Shown here in pieces: positions 50,476 through 60,506 of a stretch of DNA of 60,506 nucleotides; position 1 is the stretch's first letter; each line of letters opens with the position of its first letter. A program made the translations under genes and the position numbers. The DNA is taken from assembly GCF_001462205.1 (NCBI RefSeq), contig NZ_LKIR01000143.1, positions 13,891 to 74,396 of the forward strand, written 5' to 3'. The notes under the pieces were generated by a model. The model worked only from the letters and a program-made list of their open reading frames with translations, searched no databases and was not told the origin of the DNA. The stretch comes from Haloparvum sedimenti. Lineage in GTDB: Archaea > Halobacteriota > Halobacteria > Halobacteriales > Haloferacaceae.

Positions 50476-53241
50476 TCACTCAAGCTTCTCCTGCCACTCC
50501 TGCACCTTCGCCAGCAGCTCGACCGGCGGCGTCTCGTTGACGTCCACGTCCGCGAGCGCGTCGAGGACCGCGGCCGTCTCCGGGTCGAGCGCGGGGTCGC
50601 CGCCGTCCGCGGCGCTGGCGGTGGCAGGGCCGGTGTCGGCGGCTTCCGTCCCCGCCTTCACCGCGTCCGCGTCACCGTCCGCGGAGGCGAAGGAGCCGGA
50701 GGAGAGGTCGAAGACGACCTGTTCGGTGTCTCCGCCGGATCCACCGGTCTCCGCGCCGCCGCGGCCGCCCGCGGAGCCGCCCCTCGCCTCGATGGCCTTC
50801 TCCTGCCGGAGGCGGTCGAGGACCTCGCCGGCGCGGTCGACGACGGGGTTCGGAACGCCCGCGAGGTCCGCGACGTGGATGCCGTAGGAGCGGTCCGTCG
50901 GGCCGTCCCGAACCGTGCGGAGGAACGTCACCTCGCCGTCGCGCTCGTCGGCGGCGACGTGGACGTTGTGGACGCGCGGGAGGTGGTCCGCGAGCGTGGT
51001 GAGCTCGTGGTAGTGCGTGGCGAACAGCGTCTTCGCGCGCACCTCGTTGTGGAGGTACTCGGTGGCGGCCCACGCGATGGAGATGCCGTCGTAGGTGGCG
51101 GTGCCGCGGCCCACCTCGTCGAGGATGACCAGCGAGTCCTCGGTCGCGGAGTGGAGGATGTTCGACAGCTCCTGCATCTCGACCATGAACGTCGACCGCC
51201 CCTGCGCGAGCTCGTCGAGCGCGCCGACGCGCGTGTAGACGCCGTCGACGAGCCCGATCCGGGCCGACCGCGCGGGGACGAACGACCCCACCTGCGCCAG
51301 CAGGGTGATAAGCGCCGCCTGCCGCATGTAGGTGGACTTCCCGCTCATGTTCGGCCCCGTGACGATCAGGAAGCCGCGCTCGCGGTCCATGTGGAGGTCG
51401 TTCGGCACGAAGTCGGTCGTGCGCTCCACGACCGGGTGCCGACCCGCCTCCACGTCGAGCGGTCCCGGCTCCGCGAGCGCCGGCCGCGTCCAGTCGTTGG
51501 CGGCGGCGTGCTCCGCGAACGACGCCAACGCGTCCAGCTCCGCGACGGTTCGTCCCACGTCCTGCAGGAGAGAGGCGCGGTCGGCGACGCGGTCGCGCAG
51601 CGCCTCGAAGAGCTCGTACTCCAGGTCCCCGCGGGCCTCTTCCAGCCGCATGACCTCCCGCTCGCGCTCCTCCAGCTCGTCGGTGACGAACCGCTTGGAG
51701 TTCTTCAGCGTCTTGATCTCGCGGTAGTGGTCGGGCACCTCGTCGGCGACGGACTTGCCCACCTGGATGTAGTAGCCGTCCGTCTTGTTGCGGTCCACGG
51801 TGACGTGCGAGAGGCCGTACTGGCGCTTCTCCCGGTCCGCGAGCGTGTCGAGCCACTCCTTGGCCGCCTCGTGCTCCTCGATGATCGCGTCGAGCTCCTC
51901 GTCGTAGCCGCGCTGAAACAGCCCGCCCTGCGTGACGGTGCTCGGGGGGTCCTCGGCGAGCGCGTCGGCGAGTTCGTCGTGGAGCGCGCGGGCGGCCTCG
52001 CGGTCGGGCCGGTCGAGCACCGCGGCCACGGGCGAGTCGGCGAGCGGCGTGTCCGAGACGGCGTCCGCGAGCGCGGGCAGGAGCCCGAGCGTGTCCCGGA
52101 CGGACAGCAGTTGGCGCGCGCCGGCGCTCCCGCTCGTGGCGCGGGCGGCGAGCCGTTCGAGGTCGTAGGCGCCGTCCAGCACCTCACGGAGCCGGTCGCG
52201 GGCGAGCGCCGCCGACGCCAGCGCCTCCACGGCGTCGAGCCGGCGGTCCAGCTCCTCGCGCTCGCGGCGCGGGCGGGTGATCCACTCCCGGAGGAGCCGC
52301 CCGCCGGGGCTGGTGACGGTGTGGTCGACGGCGTCGACCAGCGACCCCTCGCCGTCGCCGCTCATCGTCTCGGTGAGTTCGAGGTTGCGCTGGGTGGTGG
52401 CGTCGAGCTCGACGTGGTCGTCCGCGCCGTAGGCGGTGAGTCTGGTCATCGACGCCAGCACGCCCGCGCCGGTCTCCTCGACGTACGCGAGGGCCGCGCC
52501 CGCCGCGCGGAGCGCCGGCTCGGAGTCGAGGCCGACCGCGTCCGCGGTCTCGTCGCCGAACTGCTCGCGGACGGCGTGTTTCGCGCGGCCGGGCGCGAAC
52601 GCCTCCGCGTCGTGGACCGAGAGCGCGGCGTCGACCGCCTCGCGGATCGCCGACAGCGTCGCGTCGTCGTTTCTGACGGCCGGCCCGGGCAGCACCTCGA
52701 CCGGGTCGAAGCGGTAGAGTTCGGCACGCGCCTCGCCGCGGTCCGCGACCTCCGTCACCAGAAATCGGCCCGTCGTCACGTCGGCGAAGGCCAGTCCGTA
52801 GGGGCCGTCCGCGTCGGTGTCCGCGCCCGTGTCGGGGCCGGCGCTGGAGCGATCTCGACCGCCGGACCCGGCGCGCACCACCGCGGCGAGGTACTGTGCG
52901 TCGGCGTCGGTCGTCTCCAGTAGCGTTCCGGGGGTGACGATCCGCGTTATCTCGCGGGCGTGGCCGCCATCCTCCGTGTCGTACTGGTCGGCAACCGCGA
53001 CCCGGTAGCCGCGCTCGACGAGCGCCTTCAGGTAGGGGGTCAGCTCCGAGAGCGGGACGCCCGCCATCGGGTACGAGGAGCCGTGCGAGGACTTCTGGGA
53101 CACCTTCAGGTCGAGCTCCTCGCCGACCGTCTCGGCGTCGTCCGCGAAGAACTCGTAGAAGTCGCCGCACTGCATCGCGAGGAGGTCCGCGTCGGCCTCC
53201 GCCTTCAGCGAGAGGAACTCCCCGACGATCCCTTGAGCCAT
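50476..53241 (-). CDS. mutS: DNA mismatch repair protein MutS
   Basis: The 921-residue protein starts MAQGIVGEFLSLKAEADADL. The mismatch-binding Phe-x-Glu motif is in QCGDFYEFFADDAE. Connector, lever and clamp domains follow. The ATPase has Walker A VTGPNMSGKSTYMRQAALIT, then FMVEMQELSNILHSA and Walker B LVILDEVGRGTATYDG, then FATHYHELTTLADHL. The C-terminal tail is low in complexity (Gly, Ala, Asp) and ends with a helix LLAKVQEWQEKLE. It is the MutS1 type. mutL is not seen next to it. Confidence 0.95.
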   Translation of the reverse strand: MAQGIVGEFLSLKAEADADLLAMQCGDFYEFFADDAETVGEELDLKVSQKSSHGSSYPMAGVPLSELTPYLKALVERGYRVAVADQYDTEDGGHAREITRIVTPGTLLETTDADAQYLAAVVRAGSGGRDRSSAGPDTGADTDADGPYGLAFADVTTGRFLVTEVADRGEARAELYRFDPVEVLPGPAVRNDDATLSAIREAVDAALSVHDAEAFAPGRAKHAVREQFGDETADAVGLDSEPALRAAGAALAYVEETGAGVLASMTRLTAYGADDHVELDATTQRNLELTETMSGDGEGSLVDAVDHTVTSPGGRLLREWITRPRREREELDRRLDAVEALASAALARDRLREVLDGAYDLERLAARATSGSAGARQLLSVRDTLGLLPALADAVSDTPLADSPVAAVLDRPDREAARALHDELADALAEDPPSTVTQGGLFQRGYDEELDAIIEEHEAAKEWLDTLADREKRQYGLSHVTVDRNKTDGYYIQVGKSVADEVPDHYREIKTLKNSKRFVTDELEEREREVMRLEEARGDLEYELFEALRDRVADRASLLQDVGRTVAELDALASFAEHAAANDWTRPALAEPGPLDVEAGRHPVVERTTDFVPNDLHMDRERGFLIVTGPNMSGKSTYMRQAALITLLAQVGSFVPARSARIGLVDGVYTRVGALDELAQGRSTFMVEMQELSNILHSATEDSLVILDEVGRGTATYDGISIAWAATEYLHNEVRAKTLFATHYHELTTLADHLPRVHNVHVAADERDGEVTFLRTVRDGPTDRSYGIHVADLAGVPNPVVDRAGEVLDRLRQEKAIEARGGSAGGRGGAETGGSGGDTEQVVFDLSSGSFASADGDADAVKAGTEAADTGPATASAADGGDPALDPETAAVLDALADVDVNETPPVELLAKVQEWQEKLE

Positions 53242-53478
53242 ACCCGTACTCCCGCCGTGGCGCGCTAAAACCCTGCGGGTCGGCGCTGGTGTGGGGACCG
53301 GTCCGCCGCGGCGCGTGTTGGCGGGACGGCACCGCCGCTCTGCGGCTCGGCGGCTGCCGCGTCGTTGACCCGCCCCTACCCGGTGGGTCCCCGACGCGAC
53401 GTGTCGGATCCCCTCGCCCGGCTTTGAAGCTTTTCCGTTCCGTGACGGGGGGAGACGGCCGGGAGCGCCGGCGCGCGG

Positions 53479-54318
53479 CTACCGGTCCAGCGCCGTCGGG
53501 TTCACCGCGCCCGGTCCCTCGCCCACGTCGTAGCCGCGGCGGAGCGCCTCGCCCATCTCCTCGACGCTCGCCTCGACCGCGGCCCGGAGCGGTTCCCCCC
53601 GGGCGAGCCGGGACGCGACCGCGCTCGAGAGCGTGCAGCCGGAGCCGTGCGTCGCGCGTGTCTCGACGCGAGGCGACTCGATGCGGAGGGTCCGCGGAGC
53701 GTCGCCCTGTCCGTCGGCGTCCGCCTCGCTCGACAGCGCCAGCACGTCCACGACGGTCTCGCCCGGCAGGTGGCCGCCCGTCACCAGCGCGGCCTCCGCG
53801 CCCGCCGCCACGAGGTCCCGCGCCGCGGCCGCCGCCGCGTCGGCGTCGATCACCTCGCGGTCGGTCAGCACCGCGGCCTCGTCGGCGTTGGGGGTGACGA
53901 GCGTCGCCGCCGCGACCAACTCCTCGTAGGCGGCCTCCGCCTCGGGGGCCAGCAGGCGGTCCCCCGTGGCGGCCACCATCACGGGGTCGACGACGAGCGG
54001 GACTGCGGCGTCAGAAAAGGCCGCCGTCACCGCCTCGACCGTCTCCGCGGTCGCCAGCATCCCGGTCTTGACCGCCCGCACATCGAAGTCCTCGCGGACC
54101 GCCGCGATCTGCGCCGCGACGTGGTCGGTCGGGACCGGATGCACGTCCGTCACCCCCTGCGTGTTCTGTGCTGTCGTCGCCGCGACCGCCGACGTGCCGA
54201 AGACGCCGTGAGCGGTCATCGTCTTCAGGTCCGCCTGTATCCCCGCCCCGCCGCCGCTGTCGCTGCCCGCGACGGTCAGCGCCACCGGCCGCGAGACCGG
54301 GTCGTACGCGTCGGTCAT
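53479..54318 (-). CDS. thiD: Hydroxymethylpyrimidine/phosphomethylpyrimidine kinase
   Basis: The 279-residue kinase phosphorylates the pyrimidine moiety in thiamine synthesis. It starts MTDAYDPVSRPVALTVAGSD. The family signs are VAGSDSGGGAGIQADLKTMT, GVFGTSAVAATTAQNTQGV, VDPVMVAATGDRLL, then TLVTPNADEAAVLTDREV and HGSGCTLSSAVASRLARG (phosphate and base sites). No ThiN domain is fused, unlike some archaeal ThiD. The start is 100 bases from repeat copy D. Upstream on the minus strand the TATA-like CAGCTAATACAACC is visible. Confidence 0.94.
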   Translation of the reverse strand: MTDAYDPVSRPVALTVAGSDSGGGAGIQADLKTMTAHGVFGTSAVAATTAQNTQGVTDVHPVPTDHVAAQIAAVREDFDVRAVKTGMLATAETVEAVTAAFSDAAVPLVVDPVMVAATGDRLLAPEAEAAYEELVAAATLVTPNADEAAVLTDREVIDADAAAAAARDLVAAGAEAALVTGGHLPGETVVDVLALSSEADADGQGDAPRTLRIESPRVETRATHGSGCTLSSAVASRLARGEPLRAAVEASVEEMGEALRRGYDVGEGPGAVNPTALDR

Positions 54319-54419
54319 GTTCGCCCGATGGTTATCTCTCGGTTGTATTAGCTGGTTGTGGTTCGGCGTCACGACACGGCCGCGATTCGGTCGCGGTGCG
54401 GTTGTGGTGCGGTTGTGGT

Positions 54420-54866
54420 GCGGTCGGCGCGCGCGAGAAACGCGCGCGAGGGAGCCCACAGCCGCGGTCGCGCCGCGGTGCAGTGCGGTCGCGCGACCGC
54501 GGCTGTGGCGAGGTTGGGGAGGCGAGAGGCTGCTGTGCGGTTGCGGTGCGGGGTGGGACTGAAAGGGGCAGCCGGCTCGGTCCGGCCCCGACGACGCAAG
54601 CACTCGCGCCGGGCGGTGTTGAGAGGCGCGAGCGCGCAGCGAGGCGCGGCCGGTCGAGCCGGCTGGGGCTTTCTGGACGTTGCTGTCACGATCAGCAGGA
54701 TCAGCACTAGATCAGTAGTACGGAGAGCCGGCTGGGGCTTTCTGGACGTTGCTGTCACGATCAGCAGGATCAGCACTAGATCAGTAGTACGGAGAGCCGG
54801 CTGGGGCTTTCTGGACGTTTCTGACCCACGTAGCAGGGTCCATAGCCGAGACAGAAATTTCGAGAC
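54420..54866 (+). repeat. Dispersed structured repeat, copy D
   Basis: The copy lies between thiD and nurA. The 5' hairpin is GCGCGCG-AGAAA-CGCGCGC. A 17-bp stem has arms CACAGCCGCGGTCGCGC (54457-54473) and GCGCGACCGCGGCTGTG (54491-54507), with a 17-base loop. The core is GAGGTTGGGGAGG, then CTGCTGTGCGG and GGTGGGACTGAAAGGGGC. Three 3' units start GAGCCGGCTGGGGCTTTCTG at 54656, 54725 and 54794. The end has GAGACAGAAATTTCGAGAC. Confidence 0.78.
54656..54853 (+). repeat. Tandem 69-bp units at the 3' end of repeat copy D
   Basis: Two units are identical over 69 bases, each beginning GAGCCGGCTGGGGCTTTCTG and including TGCTGTCACGATCAGCAGGA and ending AGATCAGTAGTACGGA. A third unit, starting at 54794, diverges after GGACGTT. 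The units are related to those of copy A at 24469 and 24544, though 6 bases shorter. Confidence 0.88.
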
Positions 54867-54933
54867 GGGGTCCTCACAGCCGACAGAAAAGCCCAACAGG
54901 AACACCGTCTCCCCCGACGTATCCCACGTCCAC

Positions 54934-56178
54934 TCAGTATTCCGCGGCGTCCCAGCGCACGTCGTCGTACGTCCGCAGGCGTTCGGCGTCGAACCCCTGC
55001 TCGAACTTCCGGCGGAGGGAGGCCTTCTCCGCGGCGCCGATCCGGGCGAGTTCGTCGGCCTTCGCGACCGCTTCGGGCGGGCCGCGGGCGGCGGCCACGT
55101 CCGCGAGCGCCTGCGTCGTGAGCGCGTCGCGGACCTCGGGGTCGCGGGTGAACGCGTACGGCGCCTCGACCTTGTAGGGCACGTCGGTCCGCGGGTCGTA
55201 GACCACCATGAACGTCGTCTCGTACGCCTCGGGGTCGAGTTCGCGGTCGATCCCGAGCGCGTCGCCGTCGGCGGCCATGTGCCTGTCCGTGCCGCCGCGG
55301 GCGCGGAACCACGTCGTGCAGGTGAGCTCGTCGGTCTGGAGCTCACCGTCGTCGTCCCGGCGCTCCAGCAGGCGGGTGAAAAGCGCCGCGTCGTCGGGCC
55401 ACGGCGCCTCGATGCCCTTCGCGTTCAGGACCCGGACGACCGCGCGCCCGGAGGGGTTCTTGACGAACCCGGCGAGGGGCACGTCCGCCTCGACGGCGCG
55501 CTCGACGAGCCGGACGTAGTTCTCGATGACGGCGCTCGGCTTCGCCTCGCGGGCCAGATCGCCGAGTTCGGGGTCGCGGTCGACCCAGGTGAACAGCTCC
55601 TTGGGGTAGATGGGGCCGTCGAGCACCAGCAGGTCCGCGACCGCGTCGAAGTGCTCCAGGGCGTGGCTGCTCTCGGCGAGGTAGAGCGCGAGCGCGTGGA
55701 CGACGCTCTCGGCGTAGCGGTTCACGGTCGGGACGTGGAGCACGCGCTGGCGGGTGTGGCCCTCGTCGCGCGGGAACCACTCGGTGTCGTGGTCGGTGGT
55801 CGTGTCCGCGGAGTGGACCGTCGCGACGATGGTCCGCGAGCGGTGGAGGCCGAGATCGGTCGGCTCGGAGGCCATCGCGGCGTGGGCCACGTCGACGACC
55901 AGCCCGTTCTTGAACGTCGTGGGGTTGATCGTCCCCGAGTCGAGCCCGTGGGTCGTCGGGAAGGGGCGCTCCGTCAGCGCCACGTCGTCGACCGCGACCC
56001 GGCGCTTCGCGTGGTCCGCGACCGGTTCGAGGACGGTCCGCCCGTCGCGGCGCAGGTCCGGGAGGAAATCGCTCCAGACCCGGCTCGCGAGGTCCTCGTG
56101 GTCGGTCGTGTCGACGTTGCCCGCGATGGAGCGGGCCAGCCGCGCGATGTTGTCGACGTGGATCGGGTCGAGCGTCAC
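54934..56178 (-). CDS. nurA: NurA-domain nuclease
   Basis: The 414-residue protein starts MTLDPIHVDNIARLARSIAG. NurA-type signatures are NGLVVDVAHAAMASEPTDLG (first Asp), then TIVATVHSADTTTDHDTEW, ADLLVLDGPIYPKELF (second acid) and AGFVKNPSGRAVVRVLN. The C-terminal part has RRKFEQGFDAERLRTYDDVR. NurA processes DNA ends together with HerA and Mre11-Rad50; no herA gene is beside it here. The family length fits. The gene is 68 bases from repeat copy D. Confidence 0.85.
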   Translation of the reverse strand: MTLDPIHVDNIARLARSIAGNVDTTDHEDLASRVWSDFLPDLRRDGRTVLEPVADHAKRRVAVDDVALTERPFPTTHGLDSGTINPTTFKNGLVVDVAHAAMASEPTDLGLHRSRTIVATVHSADTTTDHDTEWFPRDEGHTRQRVLHVPTVNRYAESVVHALALYLAESSHALEHFDAVADLLVLDGPIYPKELFTWVDRDPELGDLAREAKPSAVIENYVRLVERAVEADVPLAGFVKNPSGRAVVRVLNAKGIEAPWPDDAALFTRLLERRDDDGELQTDELTCTTWFRARGGTDRHMAADGDALGIDRELDPEAYETTFMVVYDPRTDVPYKVEAPYAFTRDPEVRDALTTQALADVAAARGPPEAVAKADELARIGAAEKASLRRKFEQGFDAERLRTYDDVRWDAAEY

Positions 56179-56528
56179 GTCCGCTCACGCGGGCGTCGGC
56201 GACTAAAAGGGGTCGGTCGCGGGGCCGACCGTCCCGCGAACGTGTCAGAAAAGCGCTCGAAACCGACCGCGAACCCGACCGCAGTCGGCTCCTTCGGCTC
56301 CTGCCGACGCGCCGATCCTTCCCGTTTGTCCATTACTATTTGTGAAAATCAGTATCTTCCAAGAAATGACCGCTCGAAATCGGGTTTCGGTAATCGACCG
56401 TCATATTCTGGCCGGAGCGAGTGGACGGTTTGCGAACGGTTGGCAGAATTTCTGACTATAGTAAATTATTTACGAAAACCCTATTAGCCGGGCGTCGGAC
56501 TTCCGGGTATGCACAGGAGGGTTCGCGG
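56179..56528. other. Promoter region of the oxoacid dehydrogenase operon
   Basis: This 350-base gap has no gene. It becomes distinctly AT-rich over its last 150 bases. It includes GTAAATTATTTAC, a perfect palindrome around a central T at 56461-56473, about 55 bases before the start. A short inverted repeat CGAAA-TCGGG-TTTCG is seen near 56373-56387. An AGGAGGG ribosome site (56515-56521) is placed eight bases before the ATG. Confidence 0.5.
56461..56473 (+). promoter_or_regulatory. Palindrome GTAAATTATTTAC upstream of pdh operon
   Basis: A perfect inverted repeat of six bases on each side of a central T lies about 55 bases before the operon start. It probably overlaps the TATA region. Lrp- or GlpR-like regulators are plausible binders, but nothing in the sequence singles out one. 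Confidence 0.45.
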
Positions 56529-57632
56529 ATGAGCGTGCTCGAGACGGATCCCGAGGACATGATTCGCGTGATCGACGAGGACGGCGAGGTCGTCGGCGAC
56601 GTGCCCGACCTCTCCGAGGAGGAGTTCGTGGCGATGTACCGCTACATGAAGCTGGCCCGCCACTTCGACGAGCGGGCGGTGAGCCTCCAGCGACAGGGGC
56701 GGATGGGGACCTACCCGCCGCTGTCGGGACAGGAGGGCGCCCAGATCGGCTCCGCGCTCGCGCTCGCGGAGAACGACTGGATCGTTCCCTCGTACCGCGA
56801 ACACGGCGCGGCGCTGGTTCGCGGCGTCCCGCTGAAACAGACCCTGCTCTACTGGATGGGTCACGAGGACGGCAACCGGATGCCCGAGGGCGTCAACGTC
56901 TTCCCCGTCGCGGTGCCCATCGCCTCGCAGATCCCGCACGCCACCGGCGCGGCGTGGGCCAGAAAGCTGCAGGGCGACGACGACGTGTTCCTCTGTTACT
57001 TCGGCGACGGCGCCACCAGCGAGGGCGACTTCCACGAGGGGCTCAACTTCGCGGGCGTCTTCGACACGCCGACGGTCTTCTTCTGTAACAACAACCAGTG
57101 GGCCATCTCGGTGCCGCGCGAGCGCCAGACCGCCTCCGCGACGCTGGCTCAGAAGGCCGACGCCTACGGCTTCGAGGGCGTCCGCGTCGACGGGATGGAC
57201 CCGCTCGCGGTGTACAAGGCGACGACCGCGGCCGTCGAGAAGGCCCGCGACCCCGACGAGGACCAGCTCCGACCGACGATGATCGAGGCGGTCCAGTATC
57301 GCTTCGGCGCGCACACGACCGCGGACGATCCGACCGTCTACCGCGACGAGGACGAGGTCGAGAAGTGGAAAGCGAAGGACCCGATCCCGAGACTGGAGAA
57401 CTACCTCCGCGCGGAGGAGATCCTGAACGACGAGCGCGTCGCGGAGATCGAGGCGTCGGTCAAGGAGGAGGTCGCCGGGGCCATCGACGAGGCCGAGTCG
57501 GTGCCGCGACCGGAGCCGCGCGAGATGTTCGAGCACGCCTACGCCGAGCTCCCACCTGAACTGGAGCGGCAGTACGAGGAGTTCGCGGCCGTGCGCGAGG
57601 AGTACGGCGACGACGCGTTCCTGGAGGACTGA
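56529..57632 (+). CDS. pdhA: 2-oxoacid dehydrogenase E1 alpha subunit
   Basis: The 367-residue subunit starts MSVLETDPEDMIRVIDEDGE. TPP-binding signs are in CYFGDGATSEGDFHEGLNFA and VFFCNNNQWAIS. HxTGAAWA-type contacts and the flexible loop YRFGAHTTADDPTVYR are present. It carries out decarboxylation of a 2-oxoacid with E1 beta. In haloarchaea pyruvate is oxidised mainly by a ferredoxin oxidoreductase. The dehydrogenase complex may act on branched-chain oxoacids. The ATG is preceded by AGGAGGG. E1 beta starts one base after the stop. Confidence 0.92.
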   Translation: MSVLETDPEDMIRVIDEDGEVVGDVPDLSEEEFVAMYRYMKLARHFDERAVSLQRQGRMGTYPPLSGQEGAQIGSALALAENDWIVPSYREHGAALVRGVPLKQTLLYWMGHEDGNRMPEGVNVFPVAVPIASQIPHATGAAWARKLQGDDDVFLCYFGDGATSEGDFHEGLNFAGVFDTPTVFFCNNNQWAISVPRERQTASATLAQKADAYGFEGVRVDGMDPLAVYKATTAAVEKARDPDEDQLRPTMIEAVQYRFGAHTTADDPTVYRDEDEVEKWKAKDPIPRLENYLRAEEILNDERVAEIEASVKEEVAGAIDEAESVPRPEPREMFEHAYAELPPELERQYEEFAAVREEYGDDAFLED

Positions 57633-57633
57633 G

Positions 57634-58619
57634 ATGACGGAGACACAGAACCTCACGCTGGTGCAGGCGGTACGGGACGGACTGTTCACCGAGATGAGCG
57701 CGGACGAGGACGTGGTCGTCCTCGGCGAGGACGTCGGCAAGAACGGCGGCGTCTTCCGCGCCACCGAGGGCCTCTACGACGAGTTCGGCGGCGACCGCGT
57801 CATCGACACGCCGCTGGCGGAGTCGGGCATCATCGGCGCCGCGGTCGGCATGGCGGCGATGGGGATGCGGCCGGTGCCGGAGTGCCAGTTCTCCGGCTTC
57901 ATGTACCCCGGCTTCGACCAGATCGTCTCCCACATGTCGCGGTTCCGCACCCGGAGCCGGAGCCGGTTCACGCTCCCCATGACGCTGCGGGCCCCCTACG
58001 GCGGCGGGATTCGCGCGCCGGAGCACCACTCGGAGTCGAAGGAGGCCTTCTACGCCCACGAGGCCGGGCTGAAGGTCGCCATCCCCTCGACGCCGTACGA
58101 CGCGAAGGGGATGCTCATCTCGGCCATCCGCGACCCCGACCCGGTCGTCTTCCTCGAACCGAAGCTGATCTACCGCGCGTTCCGCGGCGAGGTGCCCGAA
58201 GAGGACTACGAGGTGCCGCTCGGCGAGGCGATCACGCGCCGCGAGGGCGACGACATCGCCGTGTTCACGTGGGGCGCGATGACTCGGCCGACGATGGAGG
58301 CCGCCGAGAGCCTCGCCGAGGAGGGGATCGAGTGCGAGGTCGTCGACCTGCGCACCGTCTCCCCCCTCGACCGCGAGGCTATCGTCGAGGCGTTCGAGAA
58401 GACGGGCCGCGCGGCCGTGGTCCACGAGGCGCCCAAGTCGGGCGGGCTCGGCGCCGAGATCACCGCGACCATCCAGGAGGAGGCGCTGCTGTACCAGGAG
58501 GCGCCGGTCAAGCGGATCACCGGCTTCGACGTGCCGTTCCCGCTGTACGCGCTCGAGGACTACTACCTGCCGAGCGCCGCGCGCGTCGAGGCGGGCGTCA
58601 AGGAGGCGGTGAACTTCCC

Positions 58620-58623
<4 letters not shown>
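57634..58623 (+). CDS. pdhB: 2-oxoacid dehydrogenase E1 beta subunit
   Basis: The 329-residue subunit starts MTETQNLTLVQAVRDGLFTE. Family signs are VVLGEDVGKNGGVFRATEGL, DTPLAESGIIGAAVGMAAMG, QFSGFMYPGFDQIVSHMSRF and the C-terminal CEVVDLRTVSPLDREAIVEA. It completes the alpha2beta2 E1 heterotetramer. The stop overlaps the E2 start (ATGA). It is the middle gene of a tightly packed operon. Confidence 0.95.

Positions 58624-60506
<1,883 letters not shown>

Noticed and set aside
53242-53478. Gap between mutS and thiD considered for small genes or repeats
   Set aside because: No frame with plausible composition and no module of the dispersed repeats is visible.
54558-54575. GTGGGACTGAAAGGGGC in the dispersed repeats, resembling the end of a CRISPR repeat
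   Set aside because: Occurs once per element, with no regular spacing and no spacers; no cas genes in the window.

Overview
This 60.5 kb window is from an extremely halophilic archaeon, most likely a Halorubrum-type member of the Haloferacales. The base composition is very GC-rich and the predicted proteins are strongly acidic. The markers are haloarchaeal: an archaeosine pathway (tgtA/arcS), a PGF-CTERM surface protein, Tat-dependent lipoproteins, an LWR-salt protein, an HVO_0234-type propeller, DUF5787 and YegP/HVO_2922-type proteins, a Ski2-type helicase, NurA, and an IS1341-type TnpB element. The genus is inferred from gene content only.

Layout. 1-9 kb: PEP carboxylase, a lipoprotein, a lone Tat-anchored Rieske protein, small haloarchaeal proteins, a PGF-CTERM protein with a membrane partner, and a stress protein. 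9-14 kb: purC, a TIGR00300 enzyme, LWR-salt protein, pterin dehydratase, polyprenyl diphosphate synthase and nadE. 14.1-15.7 kb: a tnpB element with a tiny divergent gene, abutting a Nudix gene. 16-24 kb: DUF5787, an AspA/AstE-like deacylase, a hairpin-rich non-coding stretch behind a possible iron-type operator, tRNA-His, two YegP-repeat genes, a CBS-containing M50 protease, a cupin and a SnoaL-like protein. 24.7-28.5 kb: tgtA-arcS and a regulator. 28.6-33.5 kb: gnd and pstSCA without pstB. 33.8-41.3 kb: USP, M29 peptidase, two zinc-containing regulators with a small zinc protein, a repeat-tailed protein fused by overlap to a Ser-less alpha/beta hydrolase, and prs. 41.5-45.3 kb: tRNA-Gly and tRNA-Lys, each followed by a related short element that duplicates the tRNA 3' end. 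45.3-56.2 kb: Ski2-like helicase, DJ-1 protein, mutS, thiD and nurA. 56.5-60.5 kb: a 2-oxoacid dehydrogenase operon (E1alpha-E1beta-E2-E3), the last gene cut by the window end.

The most striking undescribed feature is a family of four intergenic repeats (24.2, 39.3-39.7, 48.2 and 54.4 kb). They share ordered modules: a 5' GC hairpin, a 17-bp stem, a G-rich core, and a 3' unit carrying a TGCTG/CAGCA hairpin, tandemly repeated in two copies. The 17-bp stem is preserved in three copies although its sequence is entirely different in one of them. Variation that keeps base pairing points to a structured RNA or folded DNA, not to a protein. A second unusual feature is the pair of related tRNA-trailing elements. 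Each ends in an exact copy of the 3' part of its own tRNA, about 155-160 bp downstream, while the sequence in between is recognisably shared.
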